Shown piece after piece: positions 33,820 to 42,632 of a stretch of 64,000 nt of DNA. The number at the start of each line of letters is the position of its first letter. Position 1 is the stretch's first letter. The position numbers and the translations under genes were made by a program. Source of the DNA: Amycolatopsis azurea DSM 43854 (GTDB lineage: Bacteria > Actinomycetota > Actinomycetes > Mycobacteriales > Pseudonocardiaceae); contig NZ_MUXN01000002.1 of assembly GCF_001995215.1 (NCBI RefSeq), positions 667,076 through 731,075 on the forward strand, in the 5' to 3' direction. The notes beneath the pieces were generated by a model. The model did not search any database and was not told where the DNA came from. It saw only the letters and a program-made list of their open reading frames with translations.

Positions 33820-36572
33820 GCGGCGCCTTCGAGGCGTTGCGCGGCCAGTTGCAGGAGGCCGCGGCCGCCTTCGCCGACGGGCCCGGCGCTCTGGAGGGCA
33901 TCCTGCTCGGGCTCGTCGACGACGTCGACCGCGCGGTACAGGAGCCTCTGGAGATCTTCCCGGTCTGCCACCATTCCCCGGCGTCGGCCGTGGCGATGGC
34001 GCGGCGGCTGCGGGAGAAGCAGCCGAAGGTGGTCTACCTCGAACTGTGCGAGGACATGGCGCCGCTGCTGACCGAGCTGCGCAACTGCCGTCTTCCCGTG
34101 GCGGTGCAGGCCTTCGCGACGGACGTGAAGGGATTCCCAGCCGAGTGGGCTCCGCTGTCCGTGGTCGCGCCGATCACCGAGGCTTCGGCCGAGTACCAGG
34201 CGATCGCGTACGCCCTCGACACCCCGGGTGTCGAACTCGTCCTGGTGGACCGGTCCGCCGATCACGTCTTCCAGTGGGACGAGCGTGAGCCTTCGCCGGA
34301 TCCGGACGCGCCGCCCGCCGAGGAGGAGGCCGCGTTGCACGGTGACGCGGTGGGCGTCGAGATCGGTGATCTGCGGCCCCGTTTCGCCGAGCTGGAGGAG
34401 CACCTGCTGCGGCACGGGCGGGTGCGGCACTGGTCGGAGTGGTGGCACCAGTACGTCGAGCTGCCGCTCGGCGACAGCGACCACGACACTTACCGCCAGG
34501 TCATGTTCCTGATCGGCAGTCTGTTCCGCCGGCTAGCGCCCGGGGACACCCGCCGCGTGCGGGTGGACGAAGACCGCGAGCGCTACATGTGGACCCGGAT
34601 GCGCGAGCACCTCGCCGCTTCGGGCGCCGATCCCGCGGATTGCCTCTACATCTGCGGCGCCTTCCACGCGGCCAGCCGGGTCGCGGAGTTCGGCGTCGAG
34701 GGTACGGACGGGTTCGTGATCAGCCCGCGCAGCGAGAGCACCTGGCAGTACGGGCTGATCCCGTCGAGTCACGCGTCGATCGAGGCGCAGTTCGGCCTCG
34801 CCGGGGGATCGGTGTCGATCGCCGCGACCGAGTGGGCGAAGAACCTCAAGCGCACCAAGGTGAAGCAGTTCCAGCTGGAAGGACAGGTAGGCGGACCGAA
34901 GCGCAAGAAAGCCGCAGAACTGCCCGCGCCCACCACGGATCCCGTCGCATCGGATCAGCTTTCCGGCTTCCTGCAACGACCTCCGGTCCTAGACCGGCTG
35001 GACGAGGCCGAGTTGCTGGGCTGGTCGGTCGAGATCGTGCGGGCGGCACGCCGCAACGGCTACCTGTCCTCGACGGCCGACGCCATCGCGGTGTTCGAGA
35101 CCTCGATCCTGCTGGCGGGCCTGCGCGACCGGGCGAAGCCGACGCCGTACGACTTCCAGGACGCGGCGGTCACCTGCATCGAGAAGGACGTCGTACCCGG
35201 CAGGCGCGACGTGCGGCGCCTCGTCGAGATCATGATGGGCGGCGACCGGATCGGCCAGGTCGGCTACGACGCGTTGCCGCCGCTGGCGCGCGACGTCCAC
35301 GACAGGCTGGAGCCGCTGAACCTCAAGCTGCAGCAACGAGGTGTGCAGCGGGCGTTGCTCGACATCGCTTCGCGGCCGGAGTTGGAGCTGTGCTCTGACC
35401 TGCTGTGGATGCTGAGGTATCTGATGCCGCACGGCGCGGCGCGGCCGATCATGGGGGAGCGGCGGCTCGGCGAACGGCCGATCCAGGAGTCTTGGGATCT
35501 GGCGCTGGGCACTCACCAGCGAGCCCTGATCGAGCTGGGTTACGAGGGCGTCAGCATCGAACAGGTGCTGGAGCAGCGGCTTCGGCGCGCCGCCTACCAC
35601 CCGCAGGCGACCGCGGCGAAGGTGCTCGGCGCGGTCGAGGACGCGACGCTCTACCTGCGCAGCGCCCGGCTGGCAGGAGAGCTGGGCACGCGTGCTCTGG
35701 AGGTGCTGGCCACCGAACGCAGCGTCGACGGCGCGCCGGAAGTGCTGCGGCGGGTGCGGCGGCTGCTGGCGCACTACCGGACCACCGAGCCGGTGCTGCC
35801 GAAGTGGATCGAGGACTTCGTCAGGACGGGGTACGCGCACTACTGCACGCTGCTTCCGGCGGCCTTCGCCGACGAGGAGGCCGGTGTCGAGCAGGTCGCC
35901 GCGATGCTGGGCTTCCTGTTCAGCATGGAGGCGCTGGCCCTGTCACTGGGATGCGACCGTACGCAGCTGGAGCTGGCGATCGCTGGATCGCATCCGCAGG
36001 AGCCGTCGAAGGTGGCGCTGCTGTGGGCGGCACAGGTCCAGCTCGGAACCCTCTCGCGCGCGGAACTGCGTGAGCGATGCGCCGAACTCCTGGCCAACCC
36101 GATGGTGCTGCCCGCCTATCCGCGCTACCTCAGCGGGTTCGTCCACGCGTTGGAACCGGCGCCGGGGCTGGCCGACTTCGTCGTCGAGGCGGTGTCGAAC
36201 GCCTTCGCGGAGCTGCCGGACAGGTTGCTGCTGCCGTGGTTGCCGACGTTGATCACCACGCTCCGGTCCCGGGGCGCGGATCTGGTGCCGCTGCTCGTTC
36301 GTGAAGCAGGCCGGATCTTCCCTGGCAGGCTCGCGGCGCTCGACGAATGGGTCCCGCCCTGGAAGGACCAGCCGGAGCCGCTCGCATTGACGAGGAAGAC
36401 CGGGGGTGGCGGCCTCGCGTTGCTGGCGGCCCATCCGGCGACCTGTGACGCCGTGGCGGGTCTGCTGGGCTGCGATGACCCGTGGGGGAGCGCCGCACCA
36501 ACCGGTTTGGCGCTGCGGGAGCGGTATCCGGACACCGCCGCGGCGCTGGAGGAGGTGCTCACCGGAGTGTGA
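33816..36572 (+). CDS. DUF5682-family protein
   Basis: 918 residues, cytosolic. The N-terminal 300 or so contain FPVCHHSPASAVAMARRL and VYLELCEDMAPLL, the landmarks of the DUF5682/YehM group; the placement of H and E recalls the TraB/EreA/TIKI metal-site superfamily, but that is speculation. The rest is a long run of helical repeats. The GTG overlaps the MoxR stop (GTGA). It is the last gene of the cluster, ended by a hairpin. It may be the client or effector of the MoxR/VWA pair. Confidence 0.75.
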   Translation: MSGAFEALRGQLQEAAAAFADGPGALEGILLGLVDDVDRAVQEPLEIFPVCHHSPASAVAMARRLREKQPKVVYLELCEDMAPLLTELRNCRLPVAVQAFATDVKGFPAEWAPLSVVAPITEASAEYQAIAYALDTPGVELVLVDRSADHVFQWDEREPSPDPDAPPAEEEAALHGDAVGVEIGDLRPRFAELEEHLLRHGRVRHWSEWWHQYVELPLGDSDHDTYRQVMFLIGSLFRRLAPGDTRRVRVDEDRERYMWTRMREHLAASGADPADCLYICGAFHAASRVAEFGVEGTDGFVISPRSESTWQYGLIPSSHASIEAQFGLAGGSVSIAATEWAKNLKRTKVKQFQLEGQVGGPKRKKAAELPAPTTDPVASDQLSGFLQRPPVLDRLDEAELLGWSVEIVRAARRNGYLSSTADAIAVFETSILLAGLRDRAKPTPYDFQDAAVTCIEKDVVPGRRDVRRLVEIMMGGDRIGQVGYDALPPLARDVHDRLEPLNLKLQQRGVQRALLDIASRPELELCSDLLWMLRYLMPHGAARPIMGERRLGERPIQESWDLALGTHQRALIELGYEGVSIEQVLEQRLRRAAYHPQATAAKVLGAVEDATLYLRSARLAGELGTRALEVLATERSVDGAPEVLRRVRRLLAHYRTTEPVLPKWIEDFVRTGYAHYCTLLPAAFADEEAGVEQVAAMLGFLFSMEALALSLGCDRTQLELAIAGSHPQEPSKVALLWAAQVQLGTLSRAELRERCAELLANPMVLPAYPRYLSGFVHALEPAPGLADFVVEAVSNAFAELPDRLLLPWLPTLITTLRSRGADLVPLLVREAGRIFPGRLAALDEWVPPWKDQPEPLALTRKTGGGGLALLAAHPATCDAVAGLLGCDDPWGSAAPTGLALRERYPDTAAALEEVLTGV

Positions 36573-36577
36573 ACCGA

Positions 36578-36609
36578 AGGGCGGTCGCCGGGCACCCGGC
36601 GACCGCCCT
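36578..36609. terminator. Bidirectional terminator between convergent genes
   Basis: A perfect 15-bp stem (AGGGCGGTCGCCGGG with its complement) lies between the stop codons of the DUF5682 gene and the opposing carotenoid-oxygenase gene. Confidence 0.75.
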
Positions 36610-36614
36610 GGCAC

Positions 36615-38090
36615 TCAGTTGGCGACCCAGCTGCCGTGGAAGCCCAGCGGCACCGGCCTCGGCAGGTGGATGCGGGCCAACGGTTTCGCGGTGAAGTCCT
36701 GCGCCGAGAGGATCACCAGATCCGACGCGTTGCGGTCAGGATTGTTCACGTACGCGAGGGCGTAACCGTCGTCCTCCGACTTGCAGCGCGCCGACGGCAC
36801 GAAGACCGCTTCGCTTGCGTCGGCGCCGCGGCCGAAACGGTGCACTTCCGAGCGTCCGCTCCGCAGATCGTGCTTGATCAACGCGTTGCCGAAGGAGTCG
36901 GCGGGCTTGTCCAGGTAGACGTCGAACAGCTCACCCGGCGAGGCCGAGTAGCCGTACCGATGCCGTCGGGACACCAGGCTTTCGTTGACCCGCGGGAACT
37001 CCTGCGGCCGGTCGTCGAGGACGCGGCGCCGCACCCTTCCCTGCGCGAGGTCGATCGTCCAGCGCTCCAGCACCGGCGGGCCCGACGCCGATGGGCCGCC
37101 GAAGCCCTGCTTGCCCGCCACCTCGAACGGCGCCGGCATCGTGGTCAGGTCCACCACCACCGTGGAGCCCTGTTCGTAGGCGTTGAGCGTATGCGAGTAG
37201 AAGACCGGATCGACCCCGAACCAGCGGACCGGACCGCCGTCGCGTTTCATCACCCCGACCCTGGCCGGGTGCTCCGTGTTCCACTTGTAAGGCACGGTCT
37301 TGCCCGGCTGCGGGTCGAAGGTGACCGGTACGTCGAAGACGACCACGTAGTTCTCGGTGAGCCCGAAGTCGTGCATCATCGGGCTGTCGATGACCGGGAT
37401 CCGGGTGGTCCGCACGACGCGGCCGGTCCGGTCGACCATCAGATGCCGCACGTGGTCCCAGGTCGGGTGGTAGGTCACCGCGTGCAGTTCGTCGGCCTGG
37501 GCGTCGAACTTGGTGTGCGCGGTGTAGGAGCCCTCCAGCGAGCCGCCGAAATCGAACGGCCCCAAGGTGTTCAGCTCGCCGTCGAGCTCGTACGGCGGCG
37601 CGCCGGACTCCTGCAAGGTGAGGATGCGGCCGTGGTGGGTGATCACGTGCGTATTCGGCGCGAAGTCCTCGGCGGGCACCGGCCACGGGTATCGCTCGCC
37701 CAGTTTCGCCGCGACTCCGGACGAGCGCACCCAGCGGTTGCGGTACCACTCGGCTTTCCCGTCGCGCAGCCGGACGCCGTGCACCATCCCCTCGCCCAGC
37801 ATCCAGTGGTGAGCGCGTGGATCTTCGAGTCCGAGGACGTTCGGCCCGGTGCGCAGGTACCGCCCGCAGAGGTCCTTCGGAATGCGGCCGGTGACCGGCA
37901 GGCCGAATGCGGTCACCTCCTCCTTCACCGGCGCGAAAGCGCCTTCAATGAAAGGAAAATGCTCCTTCGTCGCGGTGGGTGGAAGAGGCTGAGCGGCGGC
38001 GGACCCGGTGCTCCCGTAGGTCGCCGCGACCCCGCCGATGGCCAGCGCGGCCGCCCCGCGGAGCACGTTCCGCCTGTTCGGTTCGGTCAT
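36615..38090 (-). CDS. Carotenoid oxygenase (RPE65-family), Tat-exported
   Basis: 491 residues with a twin-arginine signal (RRNVLRGAAALAIGG). The iron-ligand histidine blocks of the family are visible: YTAHTKFDA, YHPTWDHVRH, SPMMHDFGLT and the terminal GFHGSWV. LCGRYLRTGPNV near residue 75 is also characteristic. It should cleave a double bond of a carotenoid, apocarotenoid or stilbene with O2. The divergent TetR gene 83 bases away probably represses it. I chose ATG 38090 because it begins the Tat signal. Confidence 0.85.
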   Translation of the reverse strand: MTEPNRRNVLRGAAALAIGGVAATYGSTGSAAAQPLPPTATKEHFPFIEGAFAPVKEEVTAFGLPVTGRIPKDLCGRYLRTGPNVLGLEDPRAHHWMLGEGMVHGVRLRDGKAEWYRNRWVRSSGVAAKLGERYPWPVPAEDFAPNTHVITHHGRILTLQESGAPPYELDGELNTLGPFDFGGSLEGSYTAHTKFDAQADELHAVTYHPTWDHVRHLMVDRTGRVVRTTRIPVIDSPMMHDFGLTENYVVVFDVPVTFDPQPGKTVPYKWNTEHPARVGVMKRDGGPVRWFGVDPVFYSHTLNAYEQGSTVVVDLTTMPAPFEVAGKQGFGGPSASGPPVLERWTIDLAQGRVRRRVLDDRPQEFPRVNESLVSRRHRYGYSASPGELFDVYLDKPADSFGNALIKHDLRSGRSEVHRFGRGADASEAVFVPSARCKSEDDGYALAYVNNPDRNASDLVILSAQDFTAKPLARIHLPRPVPLGFHGSWVAN

Positions 38091-38118
38091 GGTCGATCCC
38101 CCAACTCCTGATTTAACT

Positions 38119-38143
38119 GTGTATGGCATGAACAGTGTATGCC
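38119..38143. promoter_or_regulatory. Candidate operator between carotenoid oxygenase and TetR genes
   Basis: GGCAT (38125-38129) and ATGCC (38139-38143) form an inverted repeat with nine bases between, and GTGTATG is directly repeated (38119-38125, 38135-38141), all inside the 83-bp divergent promoter region. Confidence 0.45.
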
Positions 38144-38173
38144 TTTACCTGTTTTGGATGCAACAATGCCCCG

Positions 38174-38893
38174 ATGGACGACGTCAAGATCGAGTTGCTG
38201 CCGCCGGGCACCGCGCTGGCCTGGGGGTACGCCCCGGCGCCCCGGCGTGGGCCGAAGCCGGGATACAGCCTCGAACAGATCGTCGACGCGGCGATCGCGC
38301 AGGCCGACGCGGAGGGCTACGCGGCGCTGTCCATGCCGTCGATCGCCAAACGCCTCGGTATCACCGCGAACGCGCTCTACCGTTACCTGAGCTCCAAAGA
38401 GGAACTGCTCGTCCTGGTGGCCGAAGCGGCTTGGGGTCCGCCGCCGGAACCTTTGTCCGGTGATTGGCGCGCCGCGGTCACGGCTTGGGCTCGCGCGCTT
38501 CTCGTCCGCAGCCGCCGCCATCCCTGGCTGATCGATCTGCCGGTGCGCAACGCGCCGACCACGCCGAATCTGCTGGGGTGGCTGGAGAGCTTCCTGGAGG
38601 GGATGGCGGACTCAGGTCTGGGTACCAAGGACGTGATGGGCTGCGCCGTACTGGTCGACGGCTGGGTGCGCAGCACCGCTTCGTTGCTTCGGGACGTGAA
38701 CGCGAGCCCGCCCGGGCAGGTCCAAGCGCTGAGCGGGTTTCTGGGGCCGCATCTCCAGGGGCGCGGTTACGCGCGCGTCGCCGCCGTGGTCTCCGGCGAG
38801 GCGTACGGGGAGGAAGGCATCGAGGACGCCGACGTCGAGTTCGGTCTCGGTCGCATCCTGGACGGCATCGAGATGCTCATCGGCCGCCGGTGA
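38174..38893 (+). CDS. TetR/AcrR-family regulator
   Basis: 239 residues. An unusual 25-residue proline-rich lead precedes the DNA-binding domain. The helix-turn-helix is MPSIAKRLGITANALYRYL (about 55-73). The C-terminal domain (about 95-235) resembles the TetR_C group that binds antibiotics or aromatics. It likely represses the divergent carotenoid oxygenase. ATG 38174 is preferred; an in-frame start further up at 38135 lacks a ribosome binding site. Its 3' end overlaps the opposing TetR gene by 17 bases. Confidence 0.8.
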   Translation: MDDVKIELLPPGTALAWGYAPAPRRGPKPGYSLEQIVDAAIAQADAEGYAALSMPSIAKRLGITANALYRYLSSKEELLVLVAEAAWGPPPEPLSGDWRAAVTAWARALLVRSRRHPWLIDLPVRNAPTTPNLLGWLESFLEGMADSGLGTKDVMGCAVLVDGWVRSTASLLRDVNASPPGQVQALSGFLGPHLQGRGYARVAAVVSGEAYGEEGIEDADVEFGLGRILDGIEMLIGRR

Positions 38894-39482
38894 ACACCCC
38901 GTCGAGCCGGTAATCGACGATCTCCGCCGCTCGCTCCGCGGTGTAGGCGTCGACCATGATCGCCGTGACGAGGCCGGCCGACATCGTCGCGAGCGAGTCC
39001 GCCTCCAGCCGGGGATCGAGGCGGGCCGGAATGTCGCCTTTCTCCTGGGCTTTACGGAGAAGGTCGGTGACCGCGTTGACCAGGTGGGGCAGTAGTGGTT
39101 CCTGGTCGGGATCCTGGCTTCCGCGCGTGACGTCCACGGCGAAGTAGGCGATCTGGACGGCGGCCAGCATGCGGTCGCGTTCGCCTTCCGGCAGGACGGC
39201 CGTGAGATAGGCGCGCACGATGGTGCGCTCGTCTTCGGTTGCCATCGCGTCGCCGACGGTCTTCCCTGCGCTCTCCATGGTCAGCTCGACCATTCGTCGC
39301 CAAGCGAAGCGCAGCATCTCCTCCTTGGTCGAAAAGTAGTACTGGACCAGGTTCATCGAGATGCCCGCCTCGGAGGCCACCGCGCGCAGAGTGACCGCCT
39401 GGAGTCCTTGGGCGGCGGCGATCCGGAAGAGCGCCTCCGCGATCCCTCGCCTGCGCTCTTGATGATCGACTCGTTTCGGCAC
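38877..39482 (-). CDS. TetR/AcrR-family regulator
   Basis: 201 residues. The DNA-binding domain is complete: VTLRAVASEAGISMNLVQYYF followed by STKEEML (about 30-57), and the C-terminus is of the TetR_C_6 or BetI-like kind. It diverges from an alpha/beta-hydrolase gene, and a perfect 22-base operator lies between them, so it almost certainly represses that gene. The start is the GTG at 39482 (VPKRVDHQERRRG). Confidence 0.85.
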   Translation of the reverse strand: MPKRVDHQERRRGIAEALFRIAAAQGLQAVTLRAVASEAGISMNLVQYYFSTKEEMLRFAWRRMVELTMESAGKTVGDAMATEDERTIVRAYLTAVLPEGERDRMLAAVQIAYFAVDVTRGSQDPDQEPLLPHLVNAVTDLLRKAQEKGDIPARLDPRLEADSLATMSAGLVTAIMVDAYTAERAAEIVDYRLDGVFTGGR

Positions 39483-39532
39483 GCGATCACTCTGCCATGT
39501 CGTCGGGGGTTGGCCGGAGCGGCCGGTCGCTG

Positions 39533-39554
39533 TTATGGTGCAAGTGCACCATAA
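39533..39554. promoter_or_regulatory. TetR operator upstream of the alpha/beta-hydrolase gene
   Basis: TTATGGTGCA and TGCACCATAA are perfect 10-bp arms around a two-base centre (AG). It sits 18 bases before the hydrolase start and 50 bases before the divergent TetR start, in the right place for repression of both. Confidence 0.7.
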
Positions 39555-39572
39555 AAACTTCGAGGAGGTCCG

Positions 39573-40445
39573 ATGCTGGGGGAGTTCACCGACAAGAAGG
39601 CGGCAGTGCGTTTCTCCGCCACCTATGACGAGATCCTGCGGAAATGGCCGGTTCCCGCTGAGGAACTGGACCTCGAGACGAGATTCGGCCCGACCCGCGT
39701 CCGGCGCTGCGGCCCCGAAGACGGCCCGCCGGTCGTGCTGCTTTCCGGCACGATGGGCACGTCGCTGTCGTGGTATCCGCACGTCGCCGAACTCGCCGCC
39801 CGGCACCGGGTCCACGCCGTCGACACGATCGGCGAACCAGGGCGTTCGGTCCAGACCGCTCCCATTGAGTCCACTGAGGACTGTGCGGACTGGCTCGCGG
39901 AGGTCGTCGAGGGGGTGCTCGCGGGGACCGGCCACGAAAAGGTCCATCTCGCCGGCGTTTCGCGGGGTGGGTGGCTGGCCTTGAATCTCGCGTCCCGGGC
40001 GACGGACCGGATCGCCGGTGTCGTCACCTTCGAAGCCGCGGGGTTCGGCGCGATCGGCAGCAGCTTCATCTGGTGGAGCTTCCGGGAGATCTTCCGTTGG
40101 TTCCTGCCGAAATGGCTCCTCCGGCTGGTGGCGTCCGGGGATCCGGACGTGCGGCACACCGTGCGGCCCCTGCTTTTCAGTGCGCTCAAGTACAAACAGC
40201 AGCTCCCGGAAATGCACCTGTTCAGCGACGACGAGTTGTACTCGATCGACGTACCCACTCGGATCGTCGTCGCCGAACGCAGCGTCATCCACGACAGCCG
40301 TGCGGTGGCGGCCAGGCTCGAGTCCGTGAGCCCGCACCTTCGTGTCGAGGTCGTCCCCAAGACCACTCACGGACTCTCGCTGGAGAAGCCTGAACTGATC
40401 ACCGCTCGGATTCTCGAAGCGGTGCCGGTCAAGCCCGGGGTGTGA
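39573..40445 (+). CDS. Alpha/beta-fold hydrolase
   Basis: 290 residues. The nucleophile elbow is GVSRGG (serine near residue 135), the oxyanion region LLSGTMGTSLSWYP near 57, and the catalytic histidine lies in KTTHGLSLEKPE near 270. It is cytosolic, and the substrate is probably an ester or lactone. GAGGAGG lies before the ATG. It is controlled by the divergent TetR through the palindrome upstream. The 3' end overlaps the opposing gene by 17 bases. Confidence 0.85.
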   Translation: MLGEFTDKKAAVRFSATYDEILRKWPVPAEELDLETRFGPTRVRRCGPEDGPPVVLLSGTMGTSLSWYPHVAELAARHRVHAVDTIGEPGRSVQTAPIESTEDCADWLAEVVEGVLAGTGHEKVHLAGVSRGGWLALNLASRATDRIAGVVTFEAAGFGAIGSSFIWWSFREIFRWFLPKWLLRLVASGDPDVRHTVRPLLFSALKYKQQLPEMHLFSDDELYSIDVPTRIVVAERSVIHDSRAVAARLESVSPHLRVEVVPKTTHGLSLEKPELITARILEAVPVKPGV

Positions 40446-41043
40446 CGTCCGGCCACGAGGGTGAGCGGCCGAGCAGGGCGACGATCGTGTCCAGATCGGA
40501 CGGTCCCGTCGCATCGACGGCCGGGCCGAACGCGGCGCCCGGCGCCGTCCGGTTCCGCCCGTCCGGGATCGACTCGGCGAACTTCAGCCCCGCGTCGAGC
40601 ACCTCCTGCTCGAACTTCACCGGCAGGCCGAGGCTCTTGGCGACGTCCCAGGAGTGCACGAGGTAGTCCACGAAATGGAAACCGAGGGCCTGCTCCGCGG
40701 TGAAGGTGATTTCGGTGGAGAACTCGGGAAGCGCGAACTTCCGGTCGGCGAGATCGTGGGGGACGAAGGCCTTCAGCACCCGGTTGACCGAGGCGCGATA
40801 GGTCTCGACGGGATCGTCGCCCAGCGGAAGAAGCCGCCAGTGGTCGAGGTCGCTCTCGCCGTCGGCCGCGGCGGCGAAGCCGTGATGCTGGGTGGCCATG
40901 TGTGCCAGCAGGCCGTGCAGGGTCCAGGCGCTGCACGGGGTCGGTTTGGTCAGGTCCGCCGGGGTGATCTTGGCGACGAGGTCGAGGCTCGTCCGGGTCA
41001 CGATGGCGTCGAGGAAGCGGAGTTCATCGATAGGCATACGCAT
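40429..41043 (-). CDS. TIGR03086-family DinB/mycothiol-type metal-binding protein
   Basis: 204 residues. KPTPCSAWTLHGLLAHMATQHHG (pieces within 33-56) is the conserved N-terminal block of the mycothiol maleylpyruvate isomerase/DinB-like four-helix fold, and FHFVDYLVHSWDVAKSLGL near 135 supplies further metal-ligand histidines. Members use mycothiol or bind a metal; the substrate is unknown. Two close starts (41043, 41037) lie inside a MarR-type palindrome, and no ribosome binding site is visible, so the mRNA may be leaderless. Confidence 0.75.
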   Translation of the reverse strand: MRMPIDELRFLDAIVTRTSLDLVAKITPADLTKPTPCSAWTLHGLLAHMATQHHGFAAAADGESDLDHWRLLPLGDDPVETYRASVNRVLKAFVPHDLADRKFALPEFSTEITFTAEQALGFHFVDYLVHSWDVAKSLGLPVKFEQEVLDAGLKFAESIPDGRNRTAPGAAFGPAVDATGPSDLDTIVALLGRSPSWPDVTPRA

Positions 41044-41061
41044 ATCATCTACATATGCGTA
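41037..41061. promoter_or_regulatory. MarR-type operator overlapping the start codon of the TIGR03086 gene
   Basis: TACGCATAT (41037-41045) and ATATGCGTA (41053-41061) are perfect 9-bp arms with a seven-base spacer, in the region between the divergent TIGR03086-family and MarR genes. It covers both possible start codons of the former. Confidence 0.65.
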
Positions 41062-41107
41062 CGAGTTCGTCAACCGATTCCGTGACTTCGGTCGGTATGG
41101 TCTGCGC

Positions 41108-41536
41108 ATGGCGGAGCAAGGGAGGCCGGATCTCGCGGCGATGCTCGGCGGGCTGATGCGCAGGCTGATGAACGCCGAGACGCCGGTGCTGGCGGAGCAC
41201 GGGTTGACGATGTGGGGCTACGTGGTGCTGAGCGCCCTCGACGACGGTCCCGTCCGCACGCAGGCCGCGCTCGCCAAGGCGATCGGTGCGGACAAGACCC
41301 GGATCATCGGCACCCTCGACACGCTCCAGGAAGACGGCCTGATCACGCGCGAGCCGGACCCGAAGGATCGCCGGGTCCGGCTGCTGGGGATCACCGACGA
41401 CGGCCGCGCAGCGCGGAGGTCGGCTCAAGCGCAGATCCAGGAGCAAGAGGAACGTCTGCTCGGACAGCTTCCCGCCGCCGACCGCAAGGCGTTCCTCCGT
41501 GCCGCGCTCACGCTTTCCGAGGCGCGCTGGCCGTGA
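41108..41536 (+). CDS. MarR-family regulator
   Basis: 142 residues. The winged helix is clear: RTQAALAKAIGADKTRIIGTLDTL (recognition helix) and GLITREPDPKDRRVRLLGIT (wing), then a long C-terminal dimerisation helix. It likely represses the divergent mycothiol-type gene and itself through the adjacent palindrome. The ATG before AEQGRPDL is used. Its 3' end overlaps the opposing membrane-protein gene by 29 bases. Confidence 0.85.
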   Translation: MAEQGRPDLAAMLGGLMRRLMNAETPVLAEHGLTMWGYVVLSALDDGPVRTQAALAKAIGADKTRIIGTLDTLQEDGLITREPDPKDRRVRLLGITDDGRAARRSAQAQIQEQEERLLGQLPAADRKAFLRAALTLSEARWP

Positions 41537-41975
41537 CGGTCTCCTGTGCGCGGCGTCCGGTGAACCAGCCGGCGTAGGTCATCACCAGGCCCATCACGGC
41601 CAAAGCGGCGAAGAAGATCCTGGCGACGGTCATCGCGGTGGGGGAGAGCATGGTCGCGTCGACCCCGGACCGGATCGTCGCGGGTGTCGTGATGAGCAGG
41701 AAGCCGCGGACGGCGACGAACCAGCCGAACAGGGACACGGTGACCGCGAGTGGGCCGCGCCAGCTGCGATGCCCGCCGATGATGACGAGCCCCGCGGCGA
41801 GCATCATCGCGCCCAGCATCAGCATCAGGCCGGGCTGCCCGAACAGATCCCCGGTGAGGCCCTGGAGTTCGGGCAGGCGGATCGCGTAGATGGTGGTGAA
41901 CGTGGCGACGTAAGGACCGATCACGCGGGCGAACGCCCGGGTTCGCCGCTGTGCTTCCGGGCTCGCGGTGGTCAT
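41508..41975 (-). CDS. Four-helix membrane protein
   Basis: 155 residues with four hydrophobic segments (about 20-38, 48-66, 75-95, 113-137). The family is not recognised with certainty; it resembles small DUF4345-type or DoxX-like membrane proteins often paired with TetR regulators. The ATG overlaps the stop of the upstream TetR gene (ATGA), so it belongs to that autoregulated operon. Confidence 0.6.
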   Translation of the reverse strand: MTTASPEAQRRTRAFARVIGPYVATFTTIYAIRLPELQGLTGDLFGQPGLMLMLGAMMLAAGLVIIGGHRSWRGPLAVTVSLFGWFVAVRGFLLITTPATIRSGVDATMLSPTAMTVARIFFAALAVMGLVMTYAGWFTGRRAQETVTASAPRKA

Positions 41976-42577
41976 GGCGCTGTTCCTTTCCGTGGCTGCG
42001 GCCGATAGCCGACTTGGTGGAGCACGGCGCGGAGGAACTCTTCGGTCTCCGCCGGTGTGCAGGTGTCCGGGCGCGTGGCCAGGTGCTGCCAGATCGCGCC
42101 GGTGAGCAGGTCGAGCAGGACCTCCGGGTCGACGTGGGCGGGGAGATGTCCGCTGTCACGGGCGCGGGCGAACACGTCCCGGCGGGCCTGATCGCGATCC
42201 CGTCCGAACAGGTCCTGGTACGCCTTGGCGAGCTCCGGCAGATCCTCGATCGCGCCGTACACGCGGCGGAGGAGACGGCGTTGCCGCGGGTCGGCGACGA
42301 CGCCGGCCCAGCCGGTCAGCAGCTGCTCGACGTCGGCTATCTCCGGGATCGGCGGGGGATTGCCGTAGGCGGCTTCGAGCGCGGCGATCAGGAGGCGGGT
42401 CTTGTCAGGGAAGCGCCGGTAGACGGTCGCGCGGGTGACCCCGGCGCGTCGCGCCACCTGCTCGATGCTGGCCGCAGTGGCGCCGGACTCGATCAACAGC
42501 TCGAGTGCGGCGTCGAGGATCGCCGCGTCCGCTTCTCTGCTGCGCGGCCTGCCGGGCGCGCGATCGTCTGAGGTCAC
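41972..42577 (-). CDS. TetR/AcrR-family regulator
   Basis: 201 residues. The helix-turn-helix is ASIEQVARRAGVTRATVYRRF (about 35-55), and a C-terminal ligand domain of the TetR_C_11 kind follows. It is the first gene of a two-gene operon with the membrane protein. The GTG start at 42577 lies eleven bases from the operator palindrome with GAGG only two bases away, so the transcript may be nearly leaderless. Confidence 0.8.
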   Translation of the reverse strand: MTSDDRAPGRPRSREADAAILDAALELLIESGATAASIEQVARRAGVTRATVYRRFPDKTRLLIAALEAAYGNPPPIPEIADVEQLLTGWAGVVADPRQRRLLRRVYGAIEDLPELAKAYQDLFGRDRDQARRDVFARARDSGHLPAHVDPEVLLDLLTGAIWQHLATRPDTCTPAETEEFLRAVLHQVGYRPQPRKGTAP

Positions 42578-42587
42578 CTCATTAAGA

Positions 42588-42609
42588 TACAGTACAGATC
42601 TGTATTGTA
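42588..42609. promoter_or_regulatory. TetR autoregulatory operator
   Basis: The 22-base sequence centred on 42598/42599 (TACAGTACAGA then TCTGTATTGTA) is a palindrome with a single mismatch, eleven bases before the TetR start codon. Confidence 0.65.
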
Positions 42610-42632
42610 AATGGCGCGTGGTCCCGCCGGAA

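Noticed and set aside
39483..40514. Upstream extension of the leftward TetR gene across the alpha/beta-hydrolase gene
   Set aside because: The extra 340 residues are antisense to the hydrolase; GTG 39482 gives a normal TetR N-terminus next to the operator.
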